Shown here in pieces: positions 35,581-48,120 of a stretch of 64,000 bases of DNA (position 1 is its first letter; every line of letters begins with the position of its first letter). Source of the stretch: Limanda limanda (Eukaryota > Chordata > Actinopteri > Pleuronectiformes > Pleuronectidae). Location: NCBI RefSeq assembly GCF_963576545.1, contig NC_083646.1, positions 25,808,527 through 25,872,526 of the forward strand, read 5' to 3'. The position numbers were made by a program, and so were the translations under genes. The notes under the pieces were generated by a model. It did no database searches and was not told where the DNA came from. It saw only the letters and a program-made list of their open reading frames with translations.

Positions 35581-36160
35581 GAGAATATACTTCACCCAGC
35601 GAGTTCATTCCTCAAATTCCAACGCGAAGCAGGAGTGAGTCGCACCAGCGGCTCGTTTGGCATGATTGACATTATTTGCTACCATTAGCCACTAGTATGC
35701 AGTTGCCCTCTGACCCTGCAGCAACCATGTTGTTTGAAACTACTTTAAGCCGTACGGTTTAATGTGCATGGGAAAGAAAAGGTTGAGGAACGCACCTGTC
35801 TAGGGCCTCTTAGATCAATCAACAATTAGAGGTGAGATAAATGTGGCCGTATCTCCAGGGTCATTGAGCATAAACTCTCCGAGCAGCCCAGCCCGGCTTA
35901 ATCTAGCCCTTCCTCACCCCGTACCCCAGCCAAAACGATGACGGTGGAGGTTATAAATTCAGGTGTGTGGGGTGTGTTTCTTTAACCACAGCAGTTTGAC
36001 GTTAAGGAAAGCAGAAACTCTTTTCTCTAAGAGACAGACAGACACCTTATCCCACTTTCCTGCCTTTGCCTCATCAGATTGACGTAAGTGTGAGTCAGGC
36101 AGTGCAGAGCCGGCTTACGTTATGAGCTAGCTGCAGGAGCAGTTTGATTGACAATTTGAT
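35581..36160. other. candidate regulatory block with two TGATTGAC sites
   Basis: Clean balanced sequence ('gcaccagcggctcgtttgg', 'ctaccattagccactagtat', 'ggttataaattcaggtgtgt'). It carries TGATTGAC at 35663-35670 and again at 36145-36152, the PBX/MEIS-type composite word. No repeat or coding signature. Confidence 0.4.
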
Positions 36161-39029
36161 CTTGGGAGTTGAAAACTCTTATCATCAACTATGCACGGTC
36201 TGTGGCAGTGCTGAGACATTTATGTTCAATAAAATACGCTACGGTGAGGTGATAACAGTCAGATGAAGGATACCCCAGTGACCGTGACAGATTTGTTCAT
36301 TTCAGAAGAGTTTTTTTCATTTATTTAATACTTAATATGAGTTTGAACTACTTGTCCAGCGTTTCTCCCAACAGTAACACACTGTGTTGCGTGACCCCAT
36401 CTATTTCATGCTTCCCTGCTATAGCAAAATGCCATAACCGAAACCTGTGCACAGTGTGGCCAGTGTATGCCCATGTAAAAGGGGCCGGTGGAGTGAAAAA
36501 TTAGGAACACCTGAGGTATATTAAGTTTGCAACAGGCTGAACTGTGACCCTCCTGCATTGAGCAGCTGGTGTGAAACAAGGGTTAACAATATCTCGATTC
36601 CCCTGCACCCCTCCCTCAAAAAAGCCCCATCTTCACCACGCCTCCCGAAAAAGAAAAAAGAAATGCTGCAGAGGTGGTGAGGGGCTACGGCCCACATGAG
36701 CCGAGGAAAGGGGAACTAGGAGGGGGGCAAAGAGGACCAATGGAGGTCCTTGGTTAAAAGAAAGCAAAAGCTGCATGTTCCGTGTTGTATTGTAATCAGT
36801 GCACGCTTAATTTGTAGCTCTCGCAATATAAGTGTATGTAAGTGTTTTAACTCCGGGAGAAACCATTCAGATGAATGCTTCTCAGAAGACTTTTTCTGAC
36901 ATGTGATATCGATTTTCTCTTGTCTGTCAGTAAAGTGAGTCATTGTTTAACTTCCTCTCCAACACCCAAAACCCTCGACTCTCTCCATGGGATGAGGAAT
37001 GTTTGGATGTTGAAGGATGAGAGTTCTACTGTTGGTAATAATCCTCCTCGCTGTGTTGGGCTGCACAAACACTCTGGATTTACACATGCATCATCACAGT
37101 GATGACAGCTCCAAGCCACATTGAAAATAAGCATTATTTTGGTCAAAAACTATTTACGAGTATATTTTTGAATGTCGAGTGTGACCAGAGCAGCTGTGGA
37201 AATTTCTTTTTAAGGTAAATATGGTACTTTTATGTTCTATAATCATATTTCACAGTTTTAATGTTTGTGACTAAACTAACATGGTGGTTTTAGCACTTTC
37301 ACATGAGTAAGGGTAATGAATACTTGTGTATAGTTAACAGTAGTGAAGTACAGTTTTGGATGTATCATAAAGGATCATAAACTACATTTTCAACATAATC
37401 CTAATGCTTTGTTTGTGTATGTATTGAACATGCAGCATTAGATCTCTCATTTTAAAATATATGTGAGGCAGTGGTGATTATCTTTAATACTTGTAGTGTC
37501 CCACTGTATAAGAGAGTAATGATATAGTACCTTTTTAAATTCTCAAATACGCTGTAAATAATTATATTGACAAGTGAATGAGTGAATTTTCGTTGGTTTC
37601 AGCTAAATCTGATGTCAGTTATCTGCAATATTGTAAACAAATATACAATCAATTTAAAAACATGAAAAAACTGAAATGTAGTCAAGGTTTCAGATATTTT
37701 GCACTTTTTGTTGGCAACCTTTTGTTGTGTAAAATCTTACATTCTGACATGAAATGATATTTGCAACACAGCCAGCTTTAGTGGTGTCTTACATGTCATG
37801 CATGAGGGACTGAGATGGGGCATTCTCTGAATGTGCACAAACACAGATCACAAAAAAAACACACAACAATTCGGAGGTGCGGCAAGCATTACCAAAACAC
37901 TACAGGCAACACTCCAGAGCTCAGAAAAAGGGACTGCAGACACCTCAGTGTTATCAAACAAACACCAAACAGTTATTGCGGTGAGGAATTGTAAGCCTGA
38001 GGTTGTTGTTTACCTCACGCTCAACAGGTGACTTCCTGGAATAATCAGTGTACGTGCTGCAGTTTAGGATGCAGCTTTATGCATAATTGTCTTGCGGTAA
38101 CCTGTTAATTGTTTAAGCCTTTTTTTCTCCACTGGGATGTGTGTGTGTGCGTGTGTGTGTGTTTTATGTGTACTGTAAGAGGGTTAATAAAATAGCACTT
38201 CCTTACTTCAGGGAACATTCCCAGTCAAAGGAAGTGTTAATAAAACCCCTTAATAACCTGCAGAGCATTTCCCAATTTATACCAGGCAAACGCTCAGCAT
38301 TCAGGAGACCTTCCACAACAGTTCAACACTTTGAGCTACTAAATATTTTAGGTAAATGATTCTCCTATGTTAAGCGATCTAGGTCTTGTGTACAGTATTG
38401 GTTAGTGAACATGAACATGTGTCCTCCTGCCTCAGACCTGTTTGTCTCCTCTCGCTGCTGTGCCAGATGCTGCACTGGTGTGTTCATCCATATGGAACCA
38501 CTCCACAAAGCAAACAGAGAGGAGGCTGGATCACCACAGTGGGAAGGGAGCCGTCCCTCGGTGTAATAATAATGGAAAGTAGGTTAACCATACGTCAACT
38601 ATCCCTCATATACAGCAGACTCCCTCCCTCCCTCTCTCCTCTCTCTCTGCTCTTTACCTGCTGATAATACAAAACAGGTTCACAACAAGTGCAGTGACCA
38701 GCAAGGGCTGGACTTGTTTGGCCCTTTTGACATTATTGGTTAATTGTGGGTGCTTATAGTGATATATAACAGCTATTATCCATTTTATATTACAGTTTTG
38801 CGGAACAATTCAACATAGAAATTTGGTAAATACACAAAGAATAGTGTATAGAAGATGAGTTATGCAATGTAGGTTTAAAAGCTGCCTGTGGAGAGCCAGT
38901 AAAATATTCAACCATACCAGTTCTATGTTGATTTGGTTAACACTCTATAAGAGTTGAAGTAATACAACAGGACAACACACTTAGTTAGTGTCTAGAAAGG
39001 TAGTGCATCTGTCACTGCCAGATGATATT
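36161..39029. other. noncoding sequence, no gene recognised
   Basis: 36580-36740 holds purine-rich stretches. 37140-37800 is very AT-rich. 38138-38165 has a short imperfect TG run. 38467-38582 is another AG...GT-bounded open block, with no recognised content. 38620-38655 is C/T-rich. Nothing more is supported. Confidence 0.5.
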
Positions 39030-39272
39030 CAGGGCGGCTTTGGCTCGTCCTCGGTCGTCCTCGAACTAGAAAGTTGGCGGTTCCATCCTATTCCACATGC
39101 CTTGGACAAGATACTCAACCCCAAATTGCCCCTGAATTGAAATAGAAAAAGTGCTGCCAATAGATGCAATGGATGTGTGAATGGATGAATTGCAAAATAA
39201 ACTGTACTGTAAAGCGGTGTGAGTGGTCATTAAGACCAGAAGGGTTGGTTTTATAAATACAGACATTTTGCC
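39030..39272 (+). mobile_element. tRNA-derived SINE-like element, copy 1
   Basis: Has the order of a common fish short element: 'ggtcgtcctcgaac', 'aagttggcggttccatcc' with a Pol III B-box-like GGTTCCATCC at 39079-39088, 'ccttggacaagatactcaac', 'cccaaattgcccctgaattg', 'gtaaagcggtgtgagtggtc' and 'ataaatacagacatttt'. It is the same family as 46395-46609, in the same orientation, and is degenerate. The A box is not clear. Confidence 0.75.
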
Positions 39273-39429
39273 AAAAAAAGCCTTATATCAAACATCCAGG
39301 GTTTATGTCATTAGATGACCAATGGGACCATTGTAAAAATCAATTCAAATCACAAAAATCTGATCCAATCGATGGATTGAGAAAATTATTATTTGCTGCC
39401 AGTGTTGCTGTGAGGCAGCAAGTCGGCTC
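39273..39429. other. short spacer between two repeats
   Basis: AT-rich, with no feature recognised. Confidence 0.4.
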
Positions 39430-39610
39430 AGCCAAGGTTTGAGCTAAATGCTAATGTCGTTTTGCTAACATGACGAGGATTCAATATCTTGGGACCATGA
39501 AATCACATTTCTGTGCACCATGAGTGTCTGAGCAAGTGTTATGGTGATTTCAATAGTTGTTGACATATCTCAGTGTGGACCACCCAAACCACCAAACCTC
39601 TTCACTAGTG
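39430..39610. repeat. decayed dispersed repeat ('caatagttgttgacatatctcagt' family)
   Basis: 'gctaaatgctaatgtcg', 'gctaacatgacgagg', 'accatgaaatcacatttct', 'ttatggtgatttcaatagtt', 'gttgacatatctcagtgtgg' and 'accacccaaaccaccaaac' follow a common fish repeat that normally reads '..atggcaatccatccaatagttgttgagatatttcagtctggacc'. Remnants of the same kind are at 9681 and 12185. Confidence 0.65.
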
Positions 39611-42170
39611 TGGTTTAAACCCAACATCACTTGAATATAGAGGCTGGATGCACTGGCATGGACTTGTGTCAAAGTCTTAGTATGAAAAATACCATCAACC
39701 CCACTTAGTTAATTTAACAAGATATATAATTTAACAAGATCAAAGAGCTTTTATCTGTACCTATTACCTTATGTTGCTCAGTAGGATTTTTAAAGGGTTG
39801 CATAAGCCAATGCAAATATTTCCCTCAACCAACAGGGGAACCTCTACTTCTTCTACTGATATTAAAACCTAAAAATCCCCATAATCTGAGCTCTGATATT
39901 TTCATATTACAAAAACACACACCCCATACGGGCGTGCGCATACACACACACACACACACACACAAACATGCATACATGTACACACACACCACTGACGGTA
40001 CTGTAATGTCTCAAAAAACTAATTGTGGTATTTTAGGCAAAGGGTATGGTCTCTGGGATGCTCTGTAAGGCTAGAAACACACATGCATCTATAGTATTTC
40101 TCCCGATGCAGTGTACCTACAGGGAATAGAGTCAAGCTCTGGCTTCAGTCAAGTGACAGAAAGTCTGGCGCTCACAGACTGTCCAAACTGTTCTGTCTGT
40201 CCTGTATGTTAATAAAAAGCACAGAGGGTAAGACCTAAACTGAGATTGCTGACGGCATCATGGACAGTTTGCCAAAGATCACATCAAATTATTTCTGTAG
40301 TATTACAAGGATTTGTCAAAAATTTCCTGAAGAAAGTCATCAGATCTAAAAGTGTGTAGCAAAATATGTTTTACATATTCTACAGTAAACTGTATGATGA
40401 ATGACTATATGTGTCTTAATATTGAGTGTAAATACCAACAGTCCTCCAACGTTAACAACTATATAGGTTGTTTCCCCTTCAGGTGTACCAGACCGTTGTC
40501 ATTGTGGTAACATTAGTAGAAATATGGTTATGTTGTTGAACACATCGTTAGGTTGGTTAGGGTCAGGACGTTGTCGAGGTTTGGGTCAAGATAAGCATTT
40601 CCTTAAAGCTAGAGTTGATAATCCTGGAAAATACATCCCACCTCCCATCAGCCCTCTTGTCAGAGCTTCATGTCATGTCATATACCACCATATGCCCCCC
40701 CGGCTAGAGACTCTGGTCTTGCATAGGGAGAGTACAAACAGGGTGCAGGCAGGCTGGCATGTCGGTTAGTGACAAACAGGTACACCAGTCATTTGGTCTG
40801 AATAAAATGATTGGGCATGTTTATGAATTTCCTGCCAGGGCCACAGTCACCTGTTTCTTTTCTTTTTCAGCAATAATATTTGTTGATGGCTATTGTGAAG
40901 AGGACAACAACTTATAAGAAAACATTTAAACAACTTACTAACCCTACCTTTTAGTTTAGAGGATACATGATTATGGCAATGGAATGCTCAAAGATAAAGA
41001 AGAACGTTGACTAGTTGCCCCAGTAGATGAAAACATTAATTGTGGAGGTATAGCCAAAATCAATGGTGACTATGTTGAGTGGGGTAGCATGGTGAGGGAC
41101 ATGAACCTGATAGACCTGGAATACCATGTCATTACAAAACATTTATAGAATACAGGAAGAAAATAATTCCCTTGCAAAGGGCTTATATCACACTGTGTAA
41201 ATATATGTAATTGGATCATTCCTTATCACATCTGGCATGGCTCTGGAGAGTTAGGAATATTTATGGAACCTGTTGTGCCTTTGCCCTCCAGTGAGGAGTT
41301 TTAGAGAAAGGTTATTTTACATCTGTCTTCTATTTTGAATGTGAAAACACAAGTAGCTATATTCTCAGTAAAACTTAATAATATGATGAATTGGTAATAA
41401 TATAAATCAAATTAAAGTATTGATAATTTACTAAAAGACTTACAACCATGGAGACGGTGAATTTTTTATCATCATAACATCTTATTTGGAAAAATAGGTT
41501 GTATATTAAAGTAATGTAAAGTAAATTGTATTGTTACTAATCTGTACCCCCCAGCAGACCTCACCCCCGATTGGTTTGTTTTGGTATCGGACATGGTGTC
41601 ATAAATTACTGTTGTATATTTGGCTGCCAGTCAGCATATATGTTGTTTGTCAGTGTTTTGTCCCTCTCATATATCTGTACAAAAAAATCTATAAATAACA
41701 AAGAACACAGGATCAAGAGGAACATAATTTCACCCTGATTTACATACTTTGTTTATTGATTTATGATGACAAATAAATGTTCGTACTTTTTACTATCATT
41801 CCTTTAATCGTTATAATAACATTTTCTTACTCACTCAATCATTGAGATATGTGGGAATATGTTTGACAGCGTGAGAAGCTAAACTTCCCAGATGAATACA
41901 ATAAAATATAACCCAAGCTGTGCAGGCATCCATCGTAATTCACAGGCTGACTGCTAAAATAAAAGACAGAAGTGACACTCATGCTGATGCATGTATAAAA
42001 GATTAGTCCTATATCCCAGCAATATGGCTTGTCACACTTTTAAGAATGAGTAAATGTTTTCTACTTTGACTTCTTTGAGTGTTTCTCTTTATTTTGTCCC
42101 ATAAGGTATAAGTGGGTATTGATTAAATCAGAACCATATGTGATCAGCAGTGACAAAGAAAACCACAACC
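39611..42170. other. noncoding AT-rich sequence with one small (CA)n
   Basis: A (CA)11 tract lies at 39942-39964. The rest is AT-rich with only short frames and no recognised repeat. 41330-42160 is especially A/T-rich. Confidence 0.55.
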
Positions 42171-42610
42171 AACTGGATGCTCTGTCCTGGTTGAACTGAG
42201 TGTCCCTGCGGCTCACTGACGAAACTGAGGGAAGCCATTAGCATCAGTCAGACTTTAACAGGGACGTCAGTGCAGCTCAGAGGGCCACGGCTGTCCAGGC
42301 TCTGATTTGAAGTCGACTGAAGCGTGTAGATAGCAAGCAAGGTCTCCTCATCACCACCTTTCCTGCAGCCTCTCTGTGTGTTTCTCTCACTGTGCGGTCT
42401 ACCATCTGGGAGGAATGGAACAGGAGGACAGGCTCCCAATCCAACCAACTCTATCAGCGGCTCTATGCATTTTCCCCCGGCCAGTCTACGCAAAAGACAG
42501 AGAGAGAGGGAGAGAGAGAGAGACAGCCTGTCCTCGCTTCGACTAGTGTCTGCTTACTGCTATCCTCCCCAGGTCCTGCATTGCCTCATCCTATATGAGC
42601 TCAAAATGGG
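42171..42610. other. candidate regulatory block with a (GA)n tract
   Basis: Balanced sequence (42180-42480) in an AT-rich neighbourhood. It is followed by a purine tract at 42496-42524 (agacagagagagagggaga...). Frames on both strands (81 and 125 codons) overlap and are unrecognised. Confidence 0.35.
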
Positions 42611-43687
42611 CTGGGACCCATGTGTCAAGGGTCGCACTGTGGGGACTAGGCTTGGCCTGAAAGCCTGGGAAACGTGTAGATATTTGGCCACATACATTGT
42701 AGCTGCCAAGAGCAAGGCCGAATGCATGCATGCTCAAGAACAAACACGGAAATAGACATACTCACATATTTCAAACACATGGCTAAGAAAGTGGGTGTAA
42801 AACTGTGAGGGGAAAAAAAGACGAAGGAGGGCCCCTTTGTAGGTAAACAGGTTTGGAGCATTGTGGCTGTGCAGGACGGGAAAATCCCCCTGCAGGCTCC
42901 CATCCCCCTGTTGTCTTTCCACCACACACACCTCACAAATCATAGCAGCTTCTCACCAAAGTCCACATTCCTCAAGATTCAACTTCATGAGAAACATATG
43001 GCTGACATGAATCACATTATTCCTGATTAAGTGAGTATTGGGGTAAAGCATCCATAATAAACATTTTGCGTATTAGACGTGAATTCATTAGATTGCTATG
43101 TGTGCCCCGCAACAGGTAATGTACAGTAATGGGGATAATGTTTCTTCATGGCATCACTACAGTGACCCAAAAATGGGGAGAGAAATGCAAACACAACTCC
43201 ACTGTGGTACAGTTATTTGTTCCCAGAGTAAGTTACAGGATCAAAGCGCAGAAGAAGGAGAGCTTCTGTCACTCACAATAAACGGAGAGCTTTTATGAAA
43301 ACAACACAAATGATAGAACCCAAGGAGTAAGAGAGAGTCCTGAACCTTACATTCAGTGTCCAAGACAGTGATGCTAAAAGGAGGGAAAGAAGAAGGAGAA
43401 AGGTTCAATAAGAAATAATCCTTGACAAGGTGATGTGCGATGGAAACAAAGAAAAGCACCTGTTGTGAAGCTTTTATCTTTTTATTAGTGTTGTGACATT
43501 CGTTAGCACATTTTTTTCATCAGTGTTACCAAAATTAAAATGCGTCACGTGATCGGATGTCTGATCAGATCTCACCTCCCCGCTCTTAACAAACAAACAC
43601 GTGCATCATTTCTTTTAATGAAGACTACGTCATGTTGTTTTTACCATTTTACGCAGTCTGAGTACCCAAGTTTGTCCTATGTCAATT
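42611..43687. other. noncoding sequence
   Basis: Plain sequence. An E-box of the extended form GTCACGTGAT (as bound by USF/TFEB-type factors) lies at about 43544-43553. No gene or repeat recognised. Confidence 0.5.
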
Positions 43688-43734
43688 TGTGTGTGTATGT
43701 GTGTGTTTGCGTTTGTTTGCGTGTGTGTGTGTCT

Positions 43735-43822
<88 letters not shown>

Positions 43823-43849
43823 CTGTGTGTGTGTCTGTGTCTGTGTCTG
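43688..43849. repeat. long compound (TG)n microsatellite
   Basis: About 160 bases of TG with interspersed TGTC/TTTG units at both ends and a central perfect run of about 25 TG units. The several Cys/Val/His/Thr frames through it are artefacts. Confidence 0.98.
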
Positions 43850-45000
43850 GCTGGCTGTCAGCATGAGCGAGCGACAGAGAGGAAGAAAGACTTTTGTGGT
43901 AGAAGGTCCTTCATGTGGCCCAGGACGGATTTGCGTTCACACTGCTAATATAATGAGGACACATGTGGCCCAGACCACCTCTGAATCTGGTTTCTATATC
44001 CCTTCTGAGTGCGTTCACCTGTACTTAGAGCTGTCCAATCCTGATCTGATCACAAAGACCACATGTTTATACCAGGTGTGTTCAGGGCCAGTGAGAACAT
44101 TCCCCTCTTCATGTAAGTGCATGTAGGATGCACTACATTGATTTTATTAGCATACAAATGCATGCAGAGGGTAAATTTAAAGCATAGAAAATTAACTAAC
44201 AAAGCAGATGGATATGGAGTCCACTTGTGTATTGTTTACAATGTAGAATATTAACATTAGGTCTGGCAATAGCAGTTATTTAGTGATGCTTAATCGTACA
44301 TGCAACAAGATAGTATATTGGTGCGATATCTTGTTTGAATCTGATCCAAATCTATTATATCGTCATTATCCTAGTGATTATTTTGCAGTTAAACTGACTA
44401 ACCCCCATCGCCTTGAATAATGAGTCAAGGCGGGTATATCAGGGTTTAATCCTGGTCCTAGGATGAAGAGTGCCTGTCCACAAACTTGGAAAGTATATGT
44501 TCTTGGATTCAGGGCAGATAGTTGATCACACCTAAACAATGAGCTATCAGTCTTCACTCATTGGGAGATTAGACACAAAATGATCATGAACAGTGGCTAT
44601 AAAAAGTTTCTCGTTCTAATCATCACAGACATAAAATCACAGTAAGGACAAAGTGTTCCAGCCATGTTTTGTTATTTTATAATATATATAATCCTATTAT
44701 GGGACAAAATTTTAAACCACAAAATGCACATGAAACATTAATAAAAATTCCTTCATGCTGTGTATTAATGATGAAAAGAACAGAACTCCAAGATCATATT
44801 GTGCATCAGAATTGTCCGGGCGTCATGTGCCAGTGTTCAACATGTTCTTTCTGTTTTTCCAAACAAATAAACAGAAGGCCCCTTCGGGACACAATCCATA
44901 AAAAACACGTCATCTGAGGAACATTGTTACATTGTCACATTTTCTTTTAAGGTGTCATCAGAAATAGTTTTTACTTAAATAGCTACAAGTTTACACCATT
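43850..45000. other. noncoding sequence, no gene recognised
   Basis: 43860-44130 is mixed and 44130-45000 AT-rich. No recognised repeat. Confidence 0.5.
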
Positions 45001-45325
45001 GCCTGTAATTATTTGTTTTGTCTGTCTGTCTGTAGGCTTACAAAAAAACTACTGGACAAGTCATCAGGAGAACTTGTTGGAAGGATGTAGTATGCGTCTG
45101 GATTGAACCCTTTGGATCCAGGAATTTTCTCAGGGCGTTTGACAATGTTTTTCTTGATTTTTCAGAGAGTAATTCATGGATCTTGATGAAATAAAATCTG
45201 GCATTTTTAGGGGCCTACTAATTTTGATTGTGTGGAAATTGGTTTTGATCACTTGGATTTAAAATTCATTCCCCAGGACTGTTGGGCCTTTGTGGGGTAG
45301 CCACTCTTTCATTCTAGTTGCAAAT
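45001..45325 (+). repeat. dispersed teleost repeat ('tctgtctgtctgtaggcttac' family)
   Basis: Begins with (TCTG)n 'ttttgtctgtctgtctgta', then 'aaactactggacaagtcatc', 'cttgttggaaggatgtagta', 'ttggatccaggaattttct', 'tctggcatttttaggggcct' and 'gactgttgggcctttg', ending near 'ttctagttgc'. This order belongs to a common fish repeat whose copies contain '..ctactgaacggattttcatgaaacttggtggaaggatg..ggatccaggaatt..gggccttggcggagg..ttctagt'. Noncoding; family name unknown. Confidence 0.7.
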
Positions 45326-46394
45326 GTATTGTAATCTTTCACTGCTCCTGCTGCCACAAGTAATACTATTCTGTATTACAAAACAGCCCTCATCACTTGT
45401 AGTTCACTTCACAGCAACGTAATATTTTGTTAAATAGAGGGGATTGTATGCTTTGACCTTTGTCAAATATGAATCACATATTTAATGTGTCACAGGGCGA
45501 GGGGACGTGGCTGAAGGCTTCATTACATAAAGAAGAGAGTGGCGTGTAAGTGATGTCGTGCCACTTGGTCACTGAACGCACTCTACCCTCCAATTCACAC
45601 CATACCACAATCAGCTGAAGACACAGATGAAAGGAGCGAGACAGTGACAACAGAGCAGAGAGAGAAAAAAAAAATGTATAGAAAGAAAAACCAGACAGGG
45701 GAAGAAAAAAAACTGCAGCAAGTGGAGGATAATTAGAGGGCAGGATCTTGTCATGCCATACGATTACTCAATTCCTGTGATATCCCTGAGAAGCTCCAGC
45801 CAGCCTGCTCTATAATCTAATGCCCGGCCAAAAGGCGCAGCAGAGGAAGAAGGGGTCTAGGAGACCGACTGATGCAGCACACGGAGGGCTGTGAGTTCAC
45901 AAAGTCACCAGTCAGTCATGAGCATTTCAGGAGGTTCCACATACGCCCTGTGTTCAGCACCTCAAAAATAAAACAATTACTGCCTCCATCTTCAAAAAGA
46001 GAATTAAGCCGACATATCACTGAATGATACAAACCAAACACGCATTCAAAACATGAGTCACATTGCCTGAGGGAGTGGTGGGAGTATGAAACTTCATTAA
46101 GAGCCCTGTAAAAACCCAGGGCATCTATGTTACACCTTTGATTATTAATTACTCAAAAAGACACCATCTATTACTGGAGGCACGTCATCCTGCTGCTGGC
46201 GGAGAAGCCAGCCAGTGATTCAGAACAGTGAAGCACAGGAAACAACTGTGGTAAATTACACAGAGGGCAGGAAGAGTGTGAAGCATGTACTATAGAGGGA
46301 AACACTGAACAGCCTGCAGGAGTCTGGGTGAAGCTGGAGTGGATATTCGTTTTCATTGCAAAGAAAAACACAAATGGAGTGTTTGTCTCACAAT
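45326..46394. other. noncoding sequence with a cleaner block at 45730-46230
   Basis: 45660-45720 is A-rich. 45730-46230 is clean mixed sequence ('acctttgattattaattact' near 46133, 'ccatacgattactcaattc'), compatible with a regulatory element. No coding or repeat sign. Confidence 0.4.
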
Positions 46395-46609
46395 GTTCAG
46401 GAGATAGAGCGGGTCGTCCACGAACCTGAAGGATGGTGGTTCAATCCCCAACCCCATTCCGTATGTCGAAGTGTCCATGGGCTTTGTGGGCAGTGTATGA
46501 TTGGTGTATGATAGAGAAAGTGCTGCGCATAGATGCAGAGTATGTGTGTGTGAGTGGTCATCAAGACTTGAAAAGCACTATATGAATACAGACCTTTTAC
46601 CATTTGCCA
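46395..46609 (+). mobile_element. tRNA-derived SINE-like element, copy 2
   Basis: 'gagcgggtcgtccacgaacc', then a good Pol III B box GGTTCAATCC at 46438-46447, 'gtatgtcgaagtgtcca', 'gagaaagtgctgc', 'gtgagtggtcatcaagactt', 'gaaaagcactatatgaatac' and 'agaccttttaccatttgcc'. It is the same family and orientation as 39030-39272. Degenerate; the A box is not clear. Confidence 0.78.
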
Positions 46610-47196
46610 TTAAAGTGGATAGATCTGTAGGTGAGGGACAAGAAGTTGGGTAAGTAAGACTTCTGGTTTCTGTTTCTAGTTTCACCAATCATGTTTTAGC
46701 AGGCTTTGGTTGATCGGAGGTAAACTGTCCATGTGGAGAGCAAAAGGAAGCAAAATGGAGGCGCCACATATTGACCAAAATGCACAATGGCAATCTGCTA
46801 ATTCATTATCTGCATTTGTATGAAGATAAATGAAATAGCAGATAGCACAGATTAGCCAAAACACGTACAAAATGTGTCATTGTTTGCGTTCTCAACAGAG
46901 AAAAGTTGTTATAATAGAAACTAGTCGGACTGAAAACATTTGGCAAACGCACGATGGAGTCTTGGCCTGGAAATCCACTGTCTATACCAGAAGCCCCAAA
47001 ATATTGGCCATTGCCTCCAACTGAATATTTCACCGATTTAGCGAGGTGCACCTATATATCCTGCCAAATACATCTTTTATTCTAAATTTTGCAGCTAAAA
47101 TTCTTATTTTCCACTTTATCCATAAGTTTAGCCACACAACATTTCACACTACATTATTGGTAACAATGTTTCTGTGTCCAACTATGGTACATCATG
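46610..47196. other. noncoding sequence, possibly repeat-derived
   Basis: 46660-47050 contains phrases such as 'gcaaaatggaggcgccacat' and 'gtcttggcctggaaatccac' that recall fish repeats, but not firmly enough to assign. No gene. Confidence 0.35.
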
Positions 47197-47224
47197 GCAC
47201 CACTATTCCCGGTAATAGTGGTGC
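47197..47224. repeat. perfect 11-bp inverted repeat (hairpin)
   Basis: GCACCACTATT (47197-47207) and AATAGTGGTGC (47214-47224) are exact reverse complements separated by CCCGGT. No T-run follows, and no gene lies near. Confidence 0.85.
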
Positions 47225-48120
47225 TCATTGTCTATAGTTTGAGCCTTTGCTCACCAGAATCTTTTCTGCTGGTGTTTATTGACCCATACAACTTCTATTT
47301 AGCGCCACTTCCACACTCGAGGGGAAAGTTACAACACAATCAGCACCCAGACTCTAATAAATATTAATGCAGGCCAGATTTATAGTAATTATTTAATAAA
47401 AGAGTGAAAACTAATTGAGTGTTCAATGTCAAAATTAAATTAAATATTTCAGGATGTCCATGTCATGAAACCATACTGTATATTTTTCTTACAAAGGATA
47501 TGTCAGCAACCTGATTTATCAGTAAAGCTCTTGTGTAGTCTTGTATGAAAGAACAAATAGAAAAAAAACTGTTGACATCAAACAGCACCTCAGCTGCTGA
47601 CAGCATCTTATATAAATCTGCTGCTTTGGTCCAAAACTTTTTGTCCTCAGTCGATTAATTTGCACTTTCCCTGAGTAGCTGCATCCGCTCCGTCTGCACA
47701 GAGATTTATGCCTGAGAGAAGGGAAGACAGAAAGAGAAACACTCTCTGATTTCAACCTTCTCTTTTTTCTTTCTTCCTTTCTTCTTCCTCTTCTTAGACC
47801 GACCGACCTCTTCTGCAGCCTCCGACCGCCTCCCATAACAGCACTGATCTAAGAAAACATACAAACATGACACTGAGCCTATGATAAACACCAGGTCTGT
47901 ATTTGGGAGGAGAGGAAATCAACTCCAGTTCAGGATGTGACCACTACCTCTGCCCAGATCAATCATACTCCAGCAGACCTGCATGTGGGGGGCAACCATA
48001 TCAGCACCAGTGGGGGTGGCCGGCACATAGGAACGCACATACAAACAAAACCCCAAGTATACAAGTTTCTGTGCAGCACAATGCACTCATGGACACAGTA
48101 CACACAAAGTTAACAAGTCT
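47225..48120. other. noncoding sequence with a polypyrimidine tract
   Basis: 47753-47796 is an almost pure C/T tract ending ttcttag, a textbook acceptor in form, but the following sequence is open for only 29 codons and has no donor. The rest is AT-rich, with nothing recognised. Confidence 0.5.

Noticed and set aside
38467..38582. Block between an acceptor-like and a donor-like site with an open frame
   Set aside because: The peptide shows no features, and AG...GT pairs with short open frames are expected by chance many times in 64 kb.
43540..44126. Frames of Cys-Val or His-Thr repeats (also at 4618, 15311, 21052, 23213, 25660, 52643, 54145)
   Set aside because: Artefacts of TG/CA microsatellites.
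46438..46447. Possible tRNA gene from the B-box-like GGTTCAATCC
   Set aside because: No cloverleaf or clear A box. The flanks match a SINE-like element instead.
47753..47850. Textbook polypyrimidine tract ending ttcttag, as for a splice acceptor
   Set aside because: Only 29 open codons follow and there is no donor. A simple C/T-rich tract explains it.
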